Positions 9,118-17,188 of a DNA stretch of 53,231 bases are shown here, piece after piece. Within the stretch, counting starts at the first letter, position 1. Every line of letters begins with the position of its first letter. A program made the translations under genes and the position numbers. Below the pieces are notes generated by a model. It ran no database searches. It worked only from the letters and a program-made list of their open reading frames with translations, and was not told where the DNA came from. The DNA comes from Tubiluchus corallicola (taxonomy: Eukaryota; Priapulida; Priapulimorpha; Priapulimorphida; Tubiluchidae): positions 1 to 53,231 of the forward strand of contig JAQGDQ010001236.1 of assembly GCA_030141605.1 (NCBI GenBank), read 5' to 3'.

Positions 9118-11205
9118 ATGATCCAAAGCATTACTATAGCCCATTCTCCATTATTTCTGTTACTATGTGTAGCACTTGCTACTTTTTTTACTTATTTACT
9201 TTATCGCAAAGAAAAAAAATTTGGCAACATTAAAAGTTGGAAATTTATTACTCTTGTTTTATTGCGTTTTTTATCTGTTTTCCTAATATCTTTACTGCTG
9301 ATTTCTCCTTTTATAGAAATCCAAAAGAAAACAATAGAACCTCCTATTATTGTTTTTGCTCAAGATAATTCGCAGTCCATTCTCAACAACAAAGACTCTC
9401 TGTATTATAGAACCACCTACCAGCAGGTAGTTTCAAATACTCTTGAACAACTCTCTAAGCGTCATACTCCTGCTCTTTACACTTTTGGTGAAGAGGTGAA
9501 AAAAGAGGGTGTTCTTTCATTTAATGAAAGAACTTCTGACTATACTCAACTATTTACAGAGTTGCAAAATAGATATGCTAATAGAAATCTTGGAGCGATT
9601 ATCATTGCAGGTGATGGTTTATACAATAAAGGCTTAGAACCTAATTATGCAATTCAGTCTATTCCTGTTCCTATTTATTCAATACTACTTGGTGATACTA
9701 CTGAAGTAAAGGATGCATCTATTGTAGAAATTAAAACTAATAAAATGACTTTTATTGGTAACAATTTCCCTGTGCAAGTGCAAATAGAAGCTAACAAACT
9801 AAAAAGTAAAACAGCCTTTTTGGAAATATATAATGGAGCTAAAAAAATTGCTCAAAAGCCTGTATTTATTGACAGTGATAACTTTTTTCAGGCTTATGAT
9901 TTCAACATAAAAGCAGAAAAGATAGGTAATAATAAATTTCAAGTCAGATTGACAGAAATAGAAAACGAGTTTTCCTACAAAAATAACCAACAGGATTTTT
10001 ACATTGAAGTTGTAGACCGTAAAACAAAAATACTTATTCTTGGTAGTTCCCCTCATCCTGATATAAAAGCCATAAAAAATACTTTGGAGAGTAGCAATTA
10101 TTTTGAGGTGGAAGTATGGGACAAGAAGAAAAGTATTCAAAATGCCTCTTACGACCTTATAATAATGCATCAAATACCTGATAAATATACTGATAACAAG
10201 GAGCTTATCAACAGTTTTATACGAAAAAAAACACCTTTACTTTTCATCTTTGGGCAGAATCTATCTTCTCAAAAATTTAACAACTTAAATATTGGAATTA
10301 CAGTACCAGTCAATAGTACTTTTACCAATGCACTGGCTAATATTAATAAACAATTTTTGCTTTTCGATGCAGATCCAAAGCTGCAAGAAACTCTCAACGT
10401 ACTCCCTCCACTTTACACATTTAGAGAAGATATACAAGCCAATGTTCCTCTTAACACTCTTATTTTTAAGAAAATAAGTGGACAGAATACACAACAGCCA
10501 CTTATAACTTTCTTTACTCGCAATCAACATAAAATAGGTATAGTAGTGGGAGAGGGGCTATGGCAATGGAAAATGCACAGTTACATTCAAATGGAAACAC
10601 ACAGTATTTTCAACAATCTTATTTATCAAATGATACAATACCTTGCTCTTAAAAACAGAAAGGAAAATATCTACTTACAATATAAAAATACTTTCAACGA
10701 AAACGAACCTATTACTATCAGTGCTGAAATATACAACCAAAGTCAAAAACTCACACCCAAAGCACAGCTTACTCTTGTTCTGAAAGATTTACAACAAAAT
10801 GAACAACAGTATTCCTTTACTCCCGTACCCGACTCCACCTATCATTTGCATATAGGCACATTACCTACTGGCAATTATTCCTTGGAAGTTGCAGCACAAC
10901 TTGGAGACAAAGTAATGAGCAGAGCAGGCTCTTTTGCTGTTGTACCATTGAACCTTGAAAGCAGAAATATTACTGCTGATGCTAATCTAATGTATAGGCT
11001 CACCAAAGGCAAGCCTGAACAATTTTATACCCCTAACAATATTAATAAAATAGTGAAGGATATAGAAACTAATCCCAACATTGCCCCCCTCTCAAAAGTA
11101 GAAAATAAAATTACTAGTATTATCAATCGTAAAGCTATCTTTTTTTTCATACTCATACTTCTTGCAGCCGAATGGTTTGTCAGAAAAATAAGCGGAGTGT
11201 ATTAA
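9118..11205 (+). CDS. Large inner-membrane protein, VWA/BatA-like architecture
   Basis: 695 residues. Two hydrophobic segments lie near the N-terminus (about residues 10-28 and 40-62) and one at the C-terminus (about 670-688), with a long periplasmic region between. After the second helix come the beta strand and loop PIIVFAQDNSQSI, which sits where a VWA domain carries its DxSxS metal site. Here it reads DNSQS, a plausible divergent MIDAS. A class I glutamine amidotransferase-like section (KILILGSSPHPDIKAIKN) follows. This layout matches a conserved Bacteroidota membrane protein related to the BatA/aerotolerance group. The function is not established. Confidence 0.7.
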   Translation: MIQSITIAHSPLFLLLCVALATFFTYLLYRKEKKFGNIKSWKFITLVLLRFLSVFLISLLLISPFIEIQKKTIEPPIIVFAQDNSQSILNNKDSLYYRTTYQQVVSNTLEQLSKRHTPALYTFGEEVKKEGVLSFNERTSDYTQLFTELQNRYANRNLGAIIIAGDGLYNKGLEPNYAIQSIPVPIYSILLGDTTEVKDASIVEIKTNKMTFIGNNFPVQVQIEANKLKSKTAFLEIYNGAKKIAQKPVFIDSDNFFQAYDFNIKAEKIGNNKFQVRLTEIENEFSYKNNQQDFYIEVVDRKTKILILGSSPHPDIKAIKNTLESSNYFEVEVWDKKKSIQNASYDLIIMHQIPDKYTDNKELINSFIRKKTPLLFIFGQNLSSQKFNNLNIGITVPVNSTFTNALANINKQFLLFDADPKLQETLNVLPPLYTFREDIQANVPLNTLIFKKISGQNTQQPLITFFTRNQHKIGIVVGEGLWQWKMHSYIQMETHSIFNNLIYQMIQYLALKNRKENIYLQYKNTFNENEPITISAEIYNQSQKLTPKAQLTLVLKDLQQNEQQYSFTPVPDSTYHLHIGTLPTGNYSLEVAAQLGDKVMSRAGSFAVVPLNLESRNITADANLMYRLTKGKPEQFYTPNNINKIVKDIETNPNIAPLSKVENKITSIINRKAIFFFILILLAAEWFVRKISGVY

Positions 11206-11232
11206 AATAAGGTAACGTTTAATTTAAAAATT

Positions 11233-11853
11233 ATGAAACCAATAACATTCGTAGCTCTTTTTGCTTTAACATTGGGTACTTATGCACAAAGCATTAATTA
11301 CAAAAAATATGGTATAGATACAGTACAAGGAATACCCACAGGCTTACAAGAAGGAGAAAAAGCTCCTATGTTCGAAGCACAAGACCAAAATGGCAAAAAA
11401 GTGTCGTTGAAAAAACAACTCAAAAAGGGTAAAGTAGTGTTATTCTTTTATCGTGGGCATTGGTGTTCAGTGTGCAATAAACATTTAGAAAAATTTCAAA
11501 ATGACTTTTATCAGATAACTGAAAAGGGAGCAAGTGTAATTGCAGTAACACCTCAAAAAACAGAGTATATCAACAGGAGTATAAAGAAGCACAAACTTAT
11601 CTTTTCAATAGTATCTGACGAAGATTATAAAATAATGAACGACTATAAAGTAAATTTTAACCTTACCAGTTCATATGAAAGTAAAACTAAGTTGGTAGGG
11701 ATACAAGTAGCAAAATCTAATGTAGATGATGCTGCTATATTACCCATACCTGCTACTTATATTATCAACAAAAAAGGCGTTATAGAAAAAGTGTTTTTTG
11801 ACCCTAACTATAAAAATAGAGCTACTGTAGAAGACATTCTACCTTATTTATAG
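11233..11853 (+). CDS. Exported redoxin-family protein (AhpC/TSA or thioredoxin-like)
   Basis: 206 residues. Residues 1-18 form a cleavable signal peptide ending TYAQS. The thioredoxin fold starts at GEKAPMFEAQDQNGK, with the redox site in FFYRGHWCSVCNKHL. Cys-x-x-Cys (WCSVC) sits where AhpC/TSA redoxins carry the peroxidatic Cys. A later segment, IPATYIINKKGVIEKVFF, carries the cis-Pro (IPAT) of the fold. It probably acts in the periplasm as a thiol peroxidase or thiol-disulfide oxidoreductase. The gene lies 27 bp after the preceding membrane protein and 27 bp before pcm, consistent with an operon. Confidence 0.85.
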   Translation: MKPITFVALFALTLGTYAQSINYKKYGIDTVQGIPTGLQEGEKAPMFEAQDQNGKKVSLKKQLKKGKVVLFFYRGHWCSVCNKHLEKFQNDFYQITEKGASVIAVTPQKTEYINRSIKKHKLIFSIVSDEDYKIMNDYKVNFNLTSSYESKTKLVGIQVAKSNVDDAAILPIPATYIINKKGVIEKVFFDPNYKNRATVEDILPYL

Positions 11854-11880
11854 CTCTTTTGCCTAAAATCTATTAATATA

Positions 11881-12540
11881 ATGAATGAAAAAATAGAGGA
11901 TACAGACCAAAATAAGAACCAGCGAGCCAAACTTATAGAAGCAGTAAAACGAAATGGAGTAAGTAACAAAGAAATATTGGATGCTATGCTCAAAGTACCG
12001 CGTCATCTCTTCTGTCCTGAAACTTTTCGTAAATATGCTTACGATGATGCTCCACTACCTATTGAGCGAAATCAAACCATTTCCCAGCCATCTACGGTTG
12101 CTATTCAAATAATGCTTTTAGCTCCTCAAAAAGGAGAAAAAATTTTGGAAATAGGTACGGGTTCGGGCTATCAAACAGCTATCTTGGCAGAAATGGGAAT
12201 GAACATATTTACTATTGAAATTTATAAGCATCTTTATGAGGGTGCTAAAAAGTTGATTGGTGGGCTGGGCTATTCTAATATTTCATTTTTATATGCTGAT
12301 GGACGTTTGGGCTGGACAGACAAAAGCCCTTTTGACAGGATTATCATTAGTGCTGCTCCCCATAGTCCGCCAGAAAATTTATTGAAACAACTAAAAATAG
12401 GAGGTAAAATGGTATTACCCGTTGGGGATAGTATGGGACAGACGATGACCTTGATTGAAAAAATAGAAGAAAACCGTTTTAGAACCTCCTATCACGGAGC
12501 ATTTAGTTTTGTGCCCTTACTATCAGGGTTGTTTTTATAG
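11881..12540 (+). CDS. pcm: Protein-L-isoaspartate O-methyltransferase
   Basis: 219 residues, family length. RHLFCPETFRKYAYDDAPLPIERNQTISQPS near residues 40-70 is the substrate-binding signature. ILEIGTGSGYQTAILAEMG near 95-113 is SAM motif I, and FDRIIISAAPHSPPENLLKQLKIGGKMVLPVG is the rest of the PCMT core. It methylates isoaspartyl residues to start repair of aged proteins in the cytoplasm. It is the last host gene before the prophage, whose end lies 35 bp downstream of the stop, so the gene was not interrupted by the insertion. Confidence 0.95.
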   Translation: MNEKIEDTDQNKNQRAKLIEAVKRNGVSNKEILDAMLKVPRHLFCPETFRKYAYDDAPLPIERNQTISQPSTVAIQIMLLAPQKGEKILEIGTGSGYQTAILAEMGMNIFTIEIYKHLYEGAKKLIGGLGYSNISFLYADGRLGWTDKSPFDRIIISAAPHSPPENLLKQLKIGGKMVLPVGDSMGQTMTLIEKIEENRFRTSYHGAFSFVPLLSGLFL

Positions 12541-12571
12541 TTTATCTAAGTTTTGGGAATTATATACTCAA

Positions 12572-12632
12572 TGCCACAATTATAACCGTCAAGACGAAAT
12601 GTACAAAAATTCAAGACGAAATGTACAAAAAT
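12572..12632. repeat. Prophage end (right end by Mu convention) with tandem transposase-binding-like sites
   Basis: TGCC at 12572-12575 is the putative target duplication. The terminal ACAATTATAACC follows. Two perfect tandem copies of a 22-bp sequence, each containing ACGAAATGTACAAAAAT, occupy 12589-12610 and 12611-12632. The same core, in inverted orientation, occurs at the other end at 40571-40592, as expected of MuA-type binding sites. The 22-bp spacing would put both sites on one face of the helix. Confidence 0.65.
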
Positions 12633-12642
12633 GAGGGAGAAA

Positions 12643-12753
12643 CTAATCGGGTAGTTTTTTAATTATTTCTATCATATTATCTTTGGCTACTTGCTTTTCT
12701 ACGAGTTTTATAATGATTGTTCCGTGTGTTTTAGTTTTTTTTGCTGTCTGCAT
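12643..12753 (-). CDS. Possible small basic phage protein, last of the lysis group
   Basis: 36 codons beginning MQTAKKTKTH. The ATG lies inside the end of the 58-residue gene 12731-12907, in another frame, so translation could be coupled. The product is Lys-rich with no hydrophobic segment. Its position at the very end of the phage, overlapping a small membrane protein, recalls nested Rz/Rz1-type arrangements. It has no signal peptide or lipobox, so it is not an Rz1. It may be non-coding. A longer open frame starting at 12867 would need to run through the whole upstream gene. Confidence 0.3.
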   Translation of the reverse strand: MQTAKKTKTHGTIIIKLVEKQVAKDNMIEIIKKLPD

Positions 12754-12907
12754 CCTTAAAGGTGGTTGATTGTGAGTTTCCTCTGCCTTTTTGTTTGAGT
12801 TTTTTGATGTGTGTTTGTGGTTTTTCAAGCAAAGAAGCGTAAAAGAGGTTGCCAGCTGCAAAACCAAGCAGAAAGCCTATGAGTAATTTAAGTATTGTTG
12901 TTTTCAT
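12731..12907 (-). CDS. Small membrane protein, possible spanin or lysis accessory
   Basis: 58 residues. An N-terminal hydrophobic segment (about residues 5-25, containing LLIGFLLGFAAGNLF) is followed by a short charged tail rich in Lys and Gln. The ATG overlaps the stop of the holin-like gene (ATGA at 12904-12907), a strong sign of translational coupling. The position just after holin and amidase suits an inner-membrane spanin (Rz-like) or antiholin. It is shorter than usual spanins and the coiled-coil part is minimal. Confidence 0.6.
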   Translation of the reverse strand: MKTTILKLLIGFLLGFAAGNLFYASLLEKPQTHIKKLKQKGRGNSQSTTFKDADSKKN

Positions 12908-13152
12908 TTTTCATATTTTTTTTGTAAACTTTTCGCTCCTAACATTACGGATAGCACGCCTCCTGCGGCTCCTATGATGGCTGCTATTCCTGTGTAGTTT
13001 TCAGTATCGCAAAAGGCGATTTCAAACGCTAGGGAGAGTAGTATAAAGACAATAGCTATTGTGGTAATGAATAGCACTAAGCGGGTCATAGAAAGGCTTT
13101 GGCTATCAGGACATTCAAAGAAGGAGGCAAGTTTATAAGTTTGTTTCTTCAT
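12904..13152 (-). CDS. Holin-like phage membrane protein
   Basis: 82 residues with two hydrophobic segments, near 25-47 (LVLFITTIAIVFILLSLAFEI) and 55-73 (IAAIIGAAGGVLSVMLGA), and a basic C-terminus (KSLQKKYEK). Size, topology and position between an endolysin-type amidase and a small membrane protein fit a holin, which would form the membrane lesion that releases the amidase. The start overlaps the end of the amidase gene by 4 bp. No sequence motif proves holin function. Confidence 0.65.
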   Translation of the reverse strand: MKKQTYKLASFFECPDSQSLSMTRLVLFITTIAIVFILLSLAFEIAFCDTENYTGIAAIIGAAGGVLSVMLGAKSLQKKYEK

Positions 13153-13523
13153 TTTTTTAAGAGTTTTTCAAGGTTGAACCCGGGACACATTTTGTTGCTA
13201 AATTCGTTGTGTCCGTGTATGCTTGCTTGTTTGTATTTTTTTTTGAGTTCTGTGAGTAGTCTAAATAGGTTGGTGAGCTGTGGGAGTGAAAAGCTGTCTG
13301 TGCCTACAAGGGCTATTCCTAAGGTGTTTTTGTTTTGGCCTTTGCAGTGTGCTCCTTGCTCGTTTTCTTCACGTCCTTTTTCTATTGTTCCGTCGGTGTA
13401 GATAACATAGTGGTAGCCTATCTTGCGAAAGCCCCTTTGCCTGTGCCAGCTGTCTATCTCCTCTATGGTGGTGTGTCTTCCGTTAGGGGTGGCTGTGCAG
13501 TGTACTATGAGTTTTGTTATCAT
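13149..13523 (-). CDS. N-acetylmuramoyl-L-alanine amidase (endolysin)
   Basis: 124 residues, close to the T7 lysozyme/amidase_2 fold without extra domains. KLIVHCTATP near residues 4-13 provides the first zinc-binding His. IGYHYVIYTDGTIEKGR contains the conserved Tyr/His region. SIHGHNEFSNKMCPGFN near 99-115 provides the second His and the Cys ligand typical of the T7-type amidase. It cleaves the amide bond between MurNAc and L-alanine in peptidoglycan. It has no signal peptide, so release depends on the neighbouring holin. Confidence 0.93.
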   Translation of the reverse strand: MITKLIVHCTATPNGRHTTIEEIDSWHRQRGFRKIGYHYVIYTDGTIEKGREENEQGAHCKGQNKNTLGIALVGTDSFSLPQLTNLFRLLTELKKKYKQASIHGHNEFSNKMCPGFNLEKLLKK

Positions 13524-13539
13524 TTTTTATTTTATATTT

Positions 13540-14043
13540 TTAGTTTTCAAATTCTAGTTCTACTAGGCCGCTGGCAGGTGTTAATGTATAGGGTTGTCCG
13601 TAGGCGGTGTATACTGTGCAGCCAAACTCCAATTCGTAAGTTAGCCAGCTGCGTGTGGGCAGTCGGTTGAAACGTGTAAGGTAGAGCTGTGAGTGGCAGG
13701 TGTTGGCGGTGCCTCCTATGGTTTCGTATATAACTTGCAACTTGTCGAGATGTTCTAAGGCTAGGTCTTGCTTTGTGCTTATGCTGCTGGCTCGTTCGTT
13801 TACATTGAAGGCTACTTTTACGTTTATAGTAAGGCTGCCTTGTTGCGTGGTGCGTCCGTTGAGTTCGAATTCCTGTCCTTTTTGTACGTCTATCAATACG
13901 GTGGGGAAGCTCACGGGTGGGTTGGTTTCTTCTTCTAGTTGTCCAAAGTCCCAATCTAAGTAATAGGCTTCTAATTTGCCATCTGTTACGGCTTTTTTTA
14001 AGTTGTTATCTATACCTGTGTATATTTGTTTTAAGAATTTCAT
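13540..14043 (-). CDS. Phage tail terminator/completion-like protein
   Basis: 167 residues. It follows the gpG-like gene at a distance of 5 bp, where Mu-like phages carry the tail terminator (gp37/gpK position). The sequence contains SFPTVLIDVQKGQEFELNGRTTQQGSLTINVKVAFN, a beta-rich section of the sort seen in minor capsid or tail terminator proteins of Bacteroidota prophages. No motif allows a firm assignment, so the role is inferred from position and predicted fold. Confidence 0.6.
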   Translation of the reverse strand: MKFLKQIYTGIDNNLKKAVTDGKLEAYYLDWDFGQLEEETNPPVSFPTVLIDVQKGQEFELNGRTTQQGSLTINVKVAFNVNERASSISTKQDLALEHLDKLQVIYETIGGTANTCHSQLYLTRFNRLPTRSWLTYELEFGCTVYTAYGQPYTLTPASGLVELEFEN

Positions 14044-14048
14044 TGTTT

Positions 14049-14474
14049 TTAACTATTAATTATTTTGTTTATATCTTGTTTTATGTTGTTTATGGCTTTG
14101 TTTGCCCAGTTTTTGTGTACTCCAGCATATTGTCGTTTGGGTATGTAGGCAGAGCGTCTCCGTCCGGTACGCCCCCTTTGGTTGTGTATTTCGACATAAG
14201 GTTGGTCGCTGCTTACCACTATCTTATTGCCTTTGGGTTCTACTTTTATACTGTCGCGTAGGTCGGTTTTGTCTACTAGTAAGGGGTGTCCACGTCCTCT
14301 CTCTTTACGTGCTCTCCAGCGGCGACCTGGTGGGTCTTTTGACTTTCGAAAGTTGTCTGTTATGTTTTTTTCCATTTCAACGGCTATTATTTTTGGTGCT
14401 GTTTTTTGCAGGTATTTTTGTAGTTCGTCTCCTCTTTTTTGCCATTTTTTCTGCAATTGTTTTGCTGTGCTCAT
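14049..14474 (-). CDS. Phage virion morphogenesis protein (Mu gpG-like)
   Basis: 141 residues, basic. LQKKWQKRGDELQKYLQKTAPKI at the N-terminus, FRKSKDPPGRRWRARKERGRGHPLLVDKTDLRDSI in the middle and a final RRSAYIPKRQYAGVHKN are the pattern of the Phage_tail_S/gpG family (the P-x-G-x-x-W motif followed by a LxxTG/LxDxxxLRxS segment). The family acts in tail completion or head-tail joining. Neighbours on both sides are head or tail completion genes. Confidence 0.85.
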   Translation of the reverse strand: MSTAKQLQKKWQKRGDELQKYLQKTAPKIIAVEMEKNITDNFRKSKDPPGRRWRARKERGRGHPLLVDKTDLRDSIKVEPKGNKIVVSSDQPYVEIHNQRGRTGRRRSAYIPKRQYAGVHKNWANKAINNIKQDINKIINS

Positions 14475-14576
14475 TATTTCGTATTATATTTGTATCTTAT
14501 CGCGGTTTTGGCTCATAGGCCTACCAAGATAGACAGGGGATTGCTTCGGCGTCCCCATTTTTATTTTGCCAAGTCT

Positions 14577-15041
14577 TTAAACATACTTACGCCATTGCTC
14601 ACCAATAAAAATATGTACAACGTTTATATTGGCTTTGGGTTTGCGTTTGGCGACTTCTTTTAATTGTCCTTTTGCACGTTCAAAAGTCATCTCGTTGCTG
14701 GTTATTTTAATGCTTACGTCTATTTTGTTTTTGCTTTTTTGAGCTTGTTTAAATTCGTTAAGTCTGTTAAACACTACTGCATCTATGTGTTTTACTCCGT
14801 GTAGGCATTCGTTGGGCAGAAATTCTACGAGGTGGCCGCTATGTTTTTTCAAATGTTTTACGGTCTATTTCACCCGCCTTTAAACTGCCTTTAAACAGCC
14901 TTGCAATAGTGTTGTCTATTTCTTTTTGTAGGTTGGGTAGTATTACATCGTTTGTTAGTTGTTGGTAGTGTTTGTTGTATAATTTGTGTAGTGCTGTAAA
15001 GTGTTGTTTTGCTGCCCCGCTTTTAATTACGGGGCTTAGTC
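14577..15041 (-). pseudogene. Remnant of a Mu gpF-like head morphogenesis gene
   Basis: Between portal and gpG, Mu-like phages carry gpF (300-450 residues). Here two short pieces remain in different frames. One (about 14839-15041) has no ATG, GTG or TTG start; it reads LHKLYNKHYQQLTNDV and LFKGSLKAGEIDRKTFEK, like the gpF N-terminal region. The other (14577-14852) could start at a TTG; it has a C-terminal nuclease-like section with AVVFNRLNEFKQAQKS and NVVHIFIGEQWRKY, of the kind found at the end of some gpF proteins (a CdiA/Barnase-EndoU-like domain). The middle is missing. I infer a large internal deletion. Alternatively the second piece is a small gene in its own right. Confidence 0.55.
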
Positions 15042-16304
15042 GAAAAAAGATTTAAGGTTCAATGGGTTTTCTTTTGTTCTGCGTGGTGTTAGCGTATCTT
15101 CTTCGTTTTCTGGTGTATTGCGTTTGTAGCGTTCGTAGAGTTCTTCTTTGGAGAGCGGTACTCCCATATTTAGGAGTGTTTCATCTACCTTTATATGTTC
15201 TTCTGTGCTATGTGTGTTTACTTCTTTAAACTGGAACTCACCTTGTAAGTTCCATTTTGTACGGTTGAGTATAGGTAGTAGTTGGTTGTTGAGTGTGCGT
15301 ATTACCAATTGTCTGTCTTTGGCGTTGAGCTGTTGGCTTACATCTCCGTGTATTCGTGCCTGTGCGTAGCCAGAGTTGCGGCTGTCGAGCGTGGTCATAC
15401 TTTCGCCTAGTATACGTATGGCCATACGTTCCATCAGTCGCTTGTCGAGGGTGTCGTAAGTTCCATTAGCACTGCCTGAGCCGCTGCCTGCTCCTGCATA
15501 CATTATTTCTACGTCTTTGTCGGTTATAAGTGTTGCTCCTGCTCCTGCTTCTTCTATTTGTTCTTTTATCTTCTCTCTTTCGTCTTCATTGTCTACTTTT
15601 ATGTGTTTTTCGGGCATTCCGTAGGTTTCGTTGCTTTCGCCCCAGTCGCCTATGTTGTTTTCCATACGTATAGATAGTTTGCTTGCTTGTAGGTAAGCTC
15701 CCAAGCTGTATGGGTCGCCTGCGGCTATTGTGTTGTTGCTTTGTGGTGGTGTCAGGTAGCTTAAGCCTGTTGTGCTATAAGGGTCTTTTACTACTATGCC
15801 AAGCTCTGGTTTTACGTGTGAGCGAGGTATAAGTACAGCACTGCCTTCTTCTATGTTGTTGGGCTTGGGTGCTGTTACTTCTATAAGACTATATCCAAAT
15901 AGTTCGCTGTTGATGGTTTCTTTTAATATAGTGGTGAAATAATCGGTATCGAACATAGGGGCTATGTCTTCGTTCTCCGTGCCGTCTTGGTTTTTAAATA
16001 TTATGGGTGTGTTGAGTATGGGCATACGTCGTTTGTCTGACAGTGATGCTAAGAAGTCGTCTTTGCTTAGTACATCCCAGTATAGTTCGTAGAGTAGTTT
16101 TCGGGTCTTGGTTTCTCCGCAGGCGTGGTCGCGTGCAGCCTTCCAGTCTTGCATATCGCGACGGCGTTTGCTAAATGTAGTAAGGTTGATGTATTTAATG
16201 AGGGTGTTTTCTGCGTTTTCGCCCCGTGTTATAGTTACCCTGCCTGTGTTGAGTTTAGCAGGTGTTACGGGTTTTTTCCTCCATTTTTTTAGAAAGTTAA
16301 ACAT
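15036..16304 (-). CDS. Phage portal protein (Mu gp29-like, DUF935)
   Basis: 422 residues. Matches the DUF935 portal pattern: LYELYWDVLSKDDFLASLSDKR, then TINSELFGYSLIEV near 130, a Gly/Ser-rich linker with DKDVEIMYAGAGSGSGS, and ERMAIRILGESMTTLDSRNSGYAQARIHGDV near 290-320. The portal forms the ring at the head vertex through which DNA passes. The start overlaps the gp36-like gene by 8 bp, and the order gp36-portal is conserved. The C-terminal end overlaps the gpF remnant. Confidence 0.92.
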   Translation of the reverse strand: MFNFLKKWRKKPVTPAKLNTGRVTITRGENAENTLIKYINLTTFSKRRRDMQDWKAARDHACGETKTRKLLYELYWDVLSKDDFLASLSDKRRMPILNTPIIFKNQDGTENEDIAPMFDTDYFTTILKETINSELFGYSLIEVTAPKPNNIEEGSAVLIPRSHVKPELGIVVKDPYSTTGLSYLTPPQSNNTIAAGDPYSLGAYLQASKLSIRMENNIGDWGESNETYGMPEKHIKVDNEDEREKIKEQIEEAGAGATLITDKDVEIMYAGAGSGSGSANGTYDTLDKRLMERMAIRILGESMTTLDSRNSGYAQARIHGDVSQQLNAKDRQLVIRTLNNQLLPILNRTKWNLQGEFQFKEVNTHSTEEHIKVDETLLNMGVPLSKEELYERYKRNTPENEEDTLTPRRTKENPLNLKSFFD

Positions 16305-16713
16305 AGTTGTCTCTTTTAATGGTGTTGCGGCTTACTATTTGTGTTTTCACCTCTGCTGTGTCTTCTCTGCGTTCCAAATCAGGATATATACCACTGGTTT
16401 GTGCTCCTTTTAGCCATTCAATAGCTCTTTTGTAACGGTTTTCACGGTCTACAATATCCTGCCCTGCCTGTTCTCGGCTTACGATAATGTATATGGCTAT
16501 ATCGGCTACTAAACTCACGAGTAGTTGGTGGCGGTCTGTGTCTGTCTTTGCAAATATGGTTTCTGTATCGTAGCTGTCGAATAGGTAGGTGGTGGCTTCG
16601 CTTTGTGCAGAGTCAATGGCTGCGTCTATGATGGTGTCGTCGCCCCGTGTTATTTGGTTTAGTTCGTCTACTAGTATTTGTTTTGTTATGTCTGTTTTTG
16701 TGATGAAAGCCAT
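16297..16713 (-). CDS. Mu gp36-like protein (DUF1320)
   Basis: 138 residues. FITKTDITKQILVDELNQITRGDD near the start, AQSEATTYLFDSY near residues 35-47, LLVSLVADIAIYIIVSREQAG near 66-86 and RAIEWLKGAQTSGIYPDLE near 95-113 are the DUF1320 pattern (gp36 of Mu). In related phages the protein is a head-tail connector element. It is followed on the minus strand by the portal gene (8-bp overlap) and preceded by a repeat block. Confidence 0.85.
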   Translation of the reverse strand: MAFITKTDITKQILVDELNQITRGDDTIIDAAIDSAQSEATTYLFDSYDTETIFAKTDTDRHQLLVSLVADIAIYIIVSREQAGQDIVDRENRYKRAIEWLKGAQTSGIYPDLERREDTAEVKTQIVSRNTIKRDNYV

Positions 16714-16726
16714 TTTTATTTATGTT

Positions 16727-17188
16727 TTTTTACTTCTTCTTTTTTTATGTTCTTTCTTATGTTCTTTCTTTATGTTCTTTTCTTTATGTTCTTTGGCTTG
16801 ACCCAAAGAACCAAAGGTCAAGCCTGTAAATTCTTTTGATGAAAAACTAAGCTGTCGGCTACGCTATCTTCTCAAAACTCGCCTTTTTACAAAAGGCTCA
16901 AACAGTGAGAAGATTTTTCGCTCCGCCTTTCGCTGTTTTTCTATCAAAAGCCTTTAAGGGCGGTCGTATTCTGCTACGCAGAATTGGCAATTTCTCTGTT
17001 TCTCTTTTATCTTCTCTCTTTTATCTGTTATCTTTTATCTTTTAAGGGCGGTCGTATTCTGCTTCGCAGAATTGGCAATTTCTCTGTTTCTCTTTTATCT
17101 TTTATCTATTATCTTATTAAATCTTTTATCTATTATCTATTATCTTATTAAATCTATTATCTTATTAAATCTATTATCTTATTAAATC
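16727..17188 (+). repeat. Composite repeat block 1 (hairpin, type C element, palindromes, TTTTATC heptamers)
   Basis: Non-coding, between phage genes. Order on the plus strand: tandem ATGTTCTTTC-like runs; a hairpin GGCTTGA...TCAAGCC containing TTCTTTGG/CCAAAGAA; a type C element (about 16830-16965); and two copies of the palindrome ATTCTGCTNNGCAGAAT (near 16970 and 17057). Runs of the heptamer TTTTATC follow. Type C has an outer stem CTTTTGAT/ATCAAAAG, an inner stem ATCTTCTCA/TGAGAAGAT and a core hairpin GCCTTTT-TAC-AAAAGGC. The same modules recur at 22.4, 32.8, 42.5, 45.7 and 50 kb. Confidence 0.85.
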
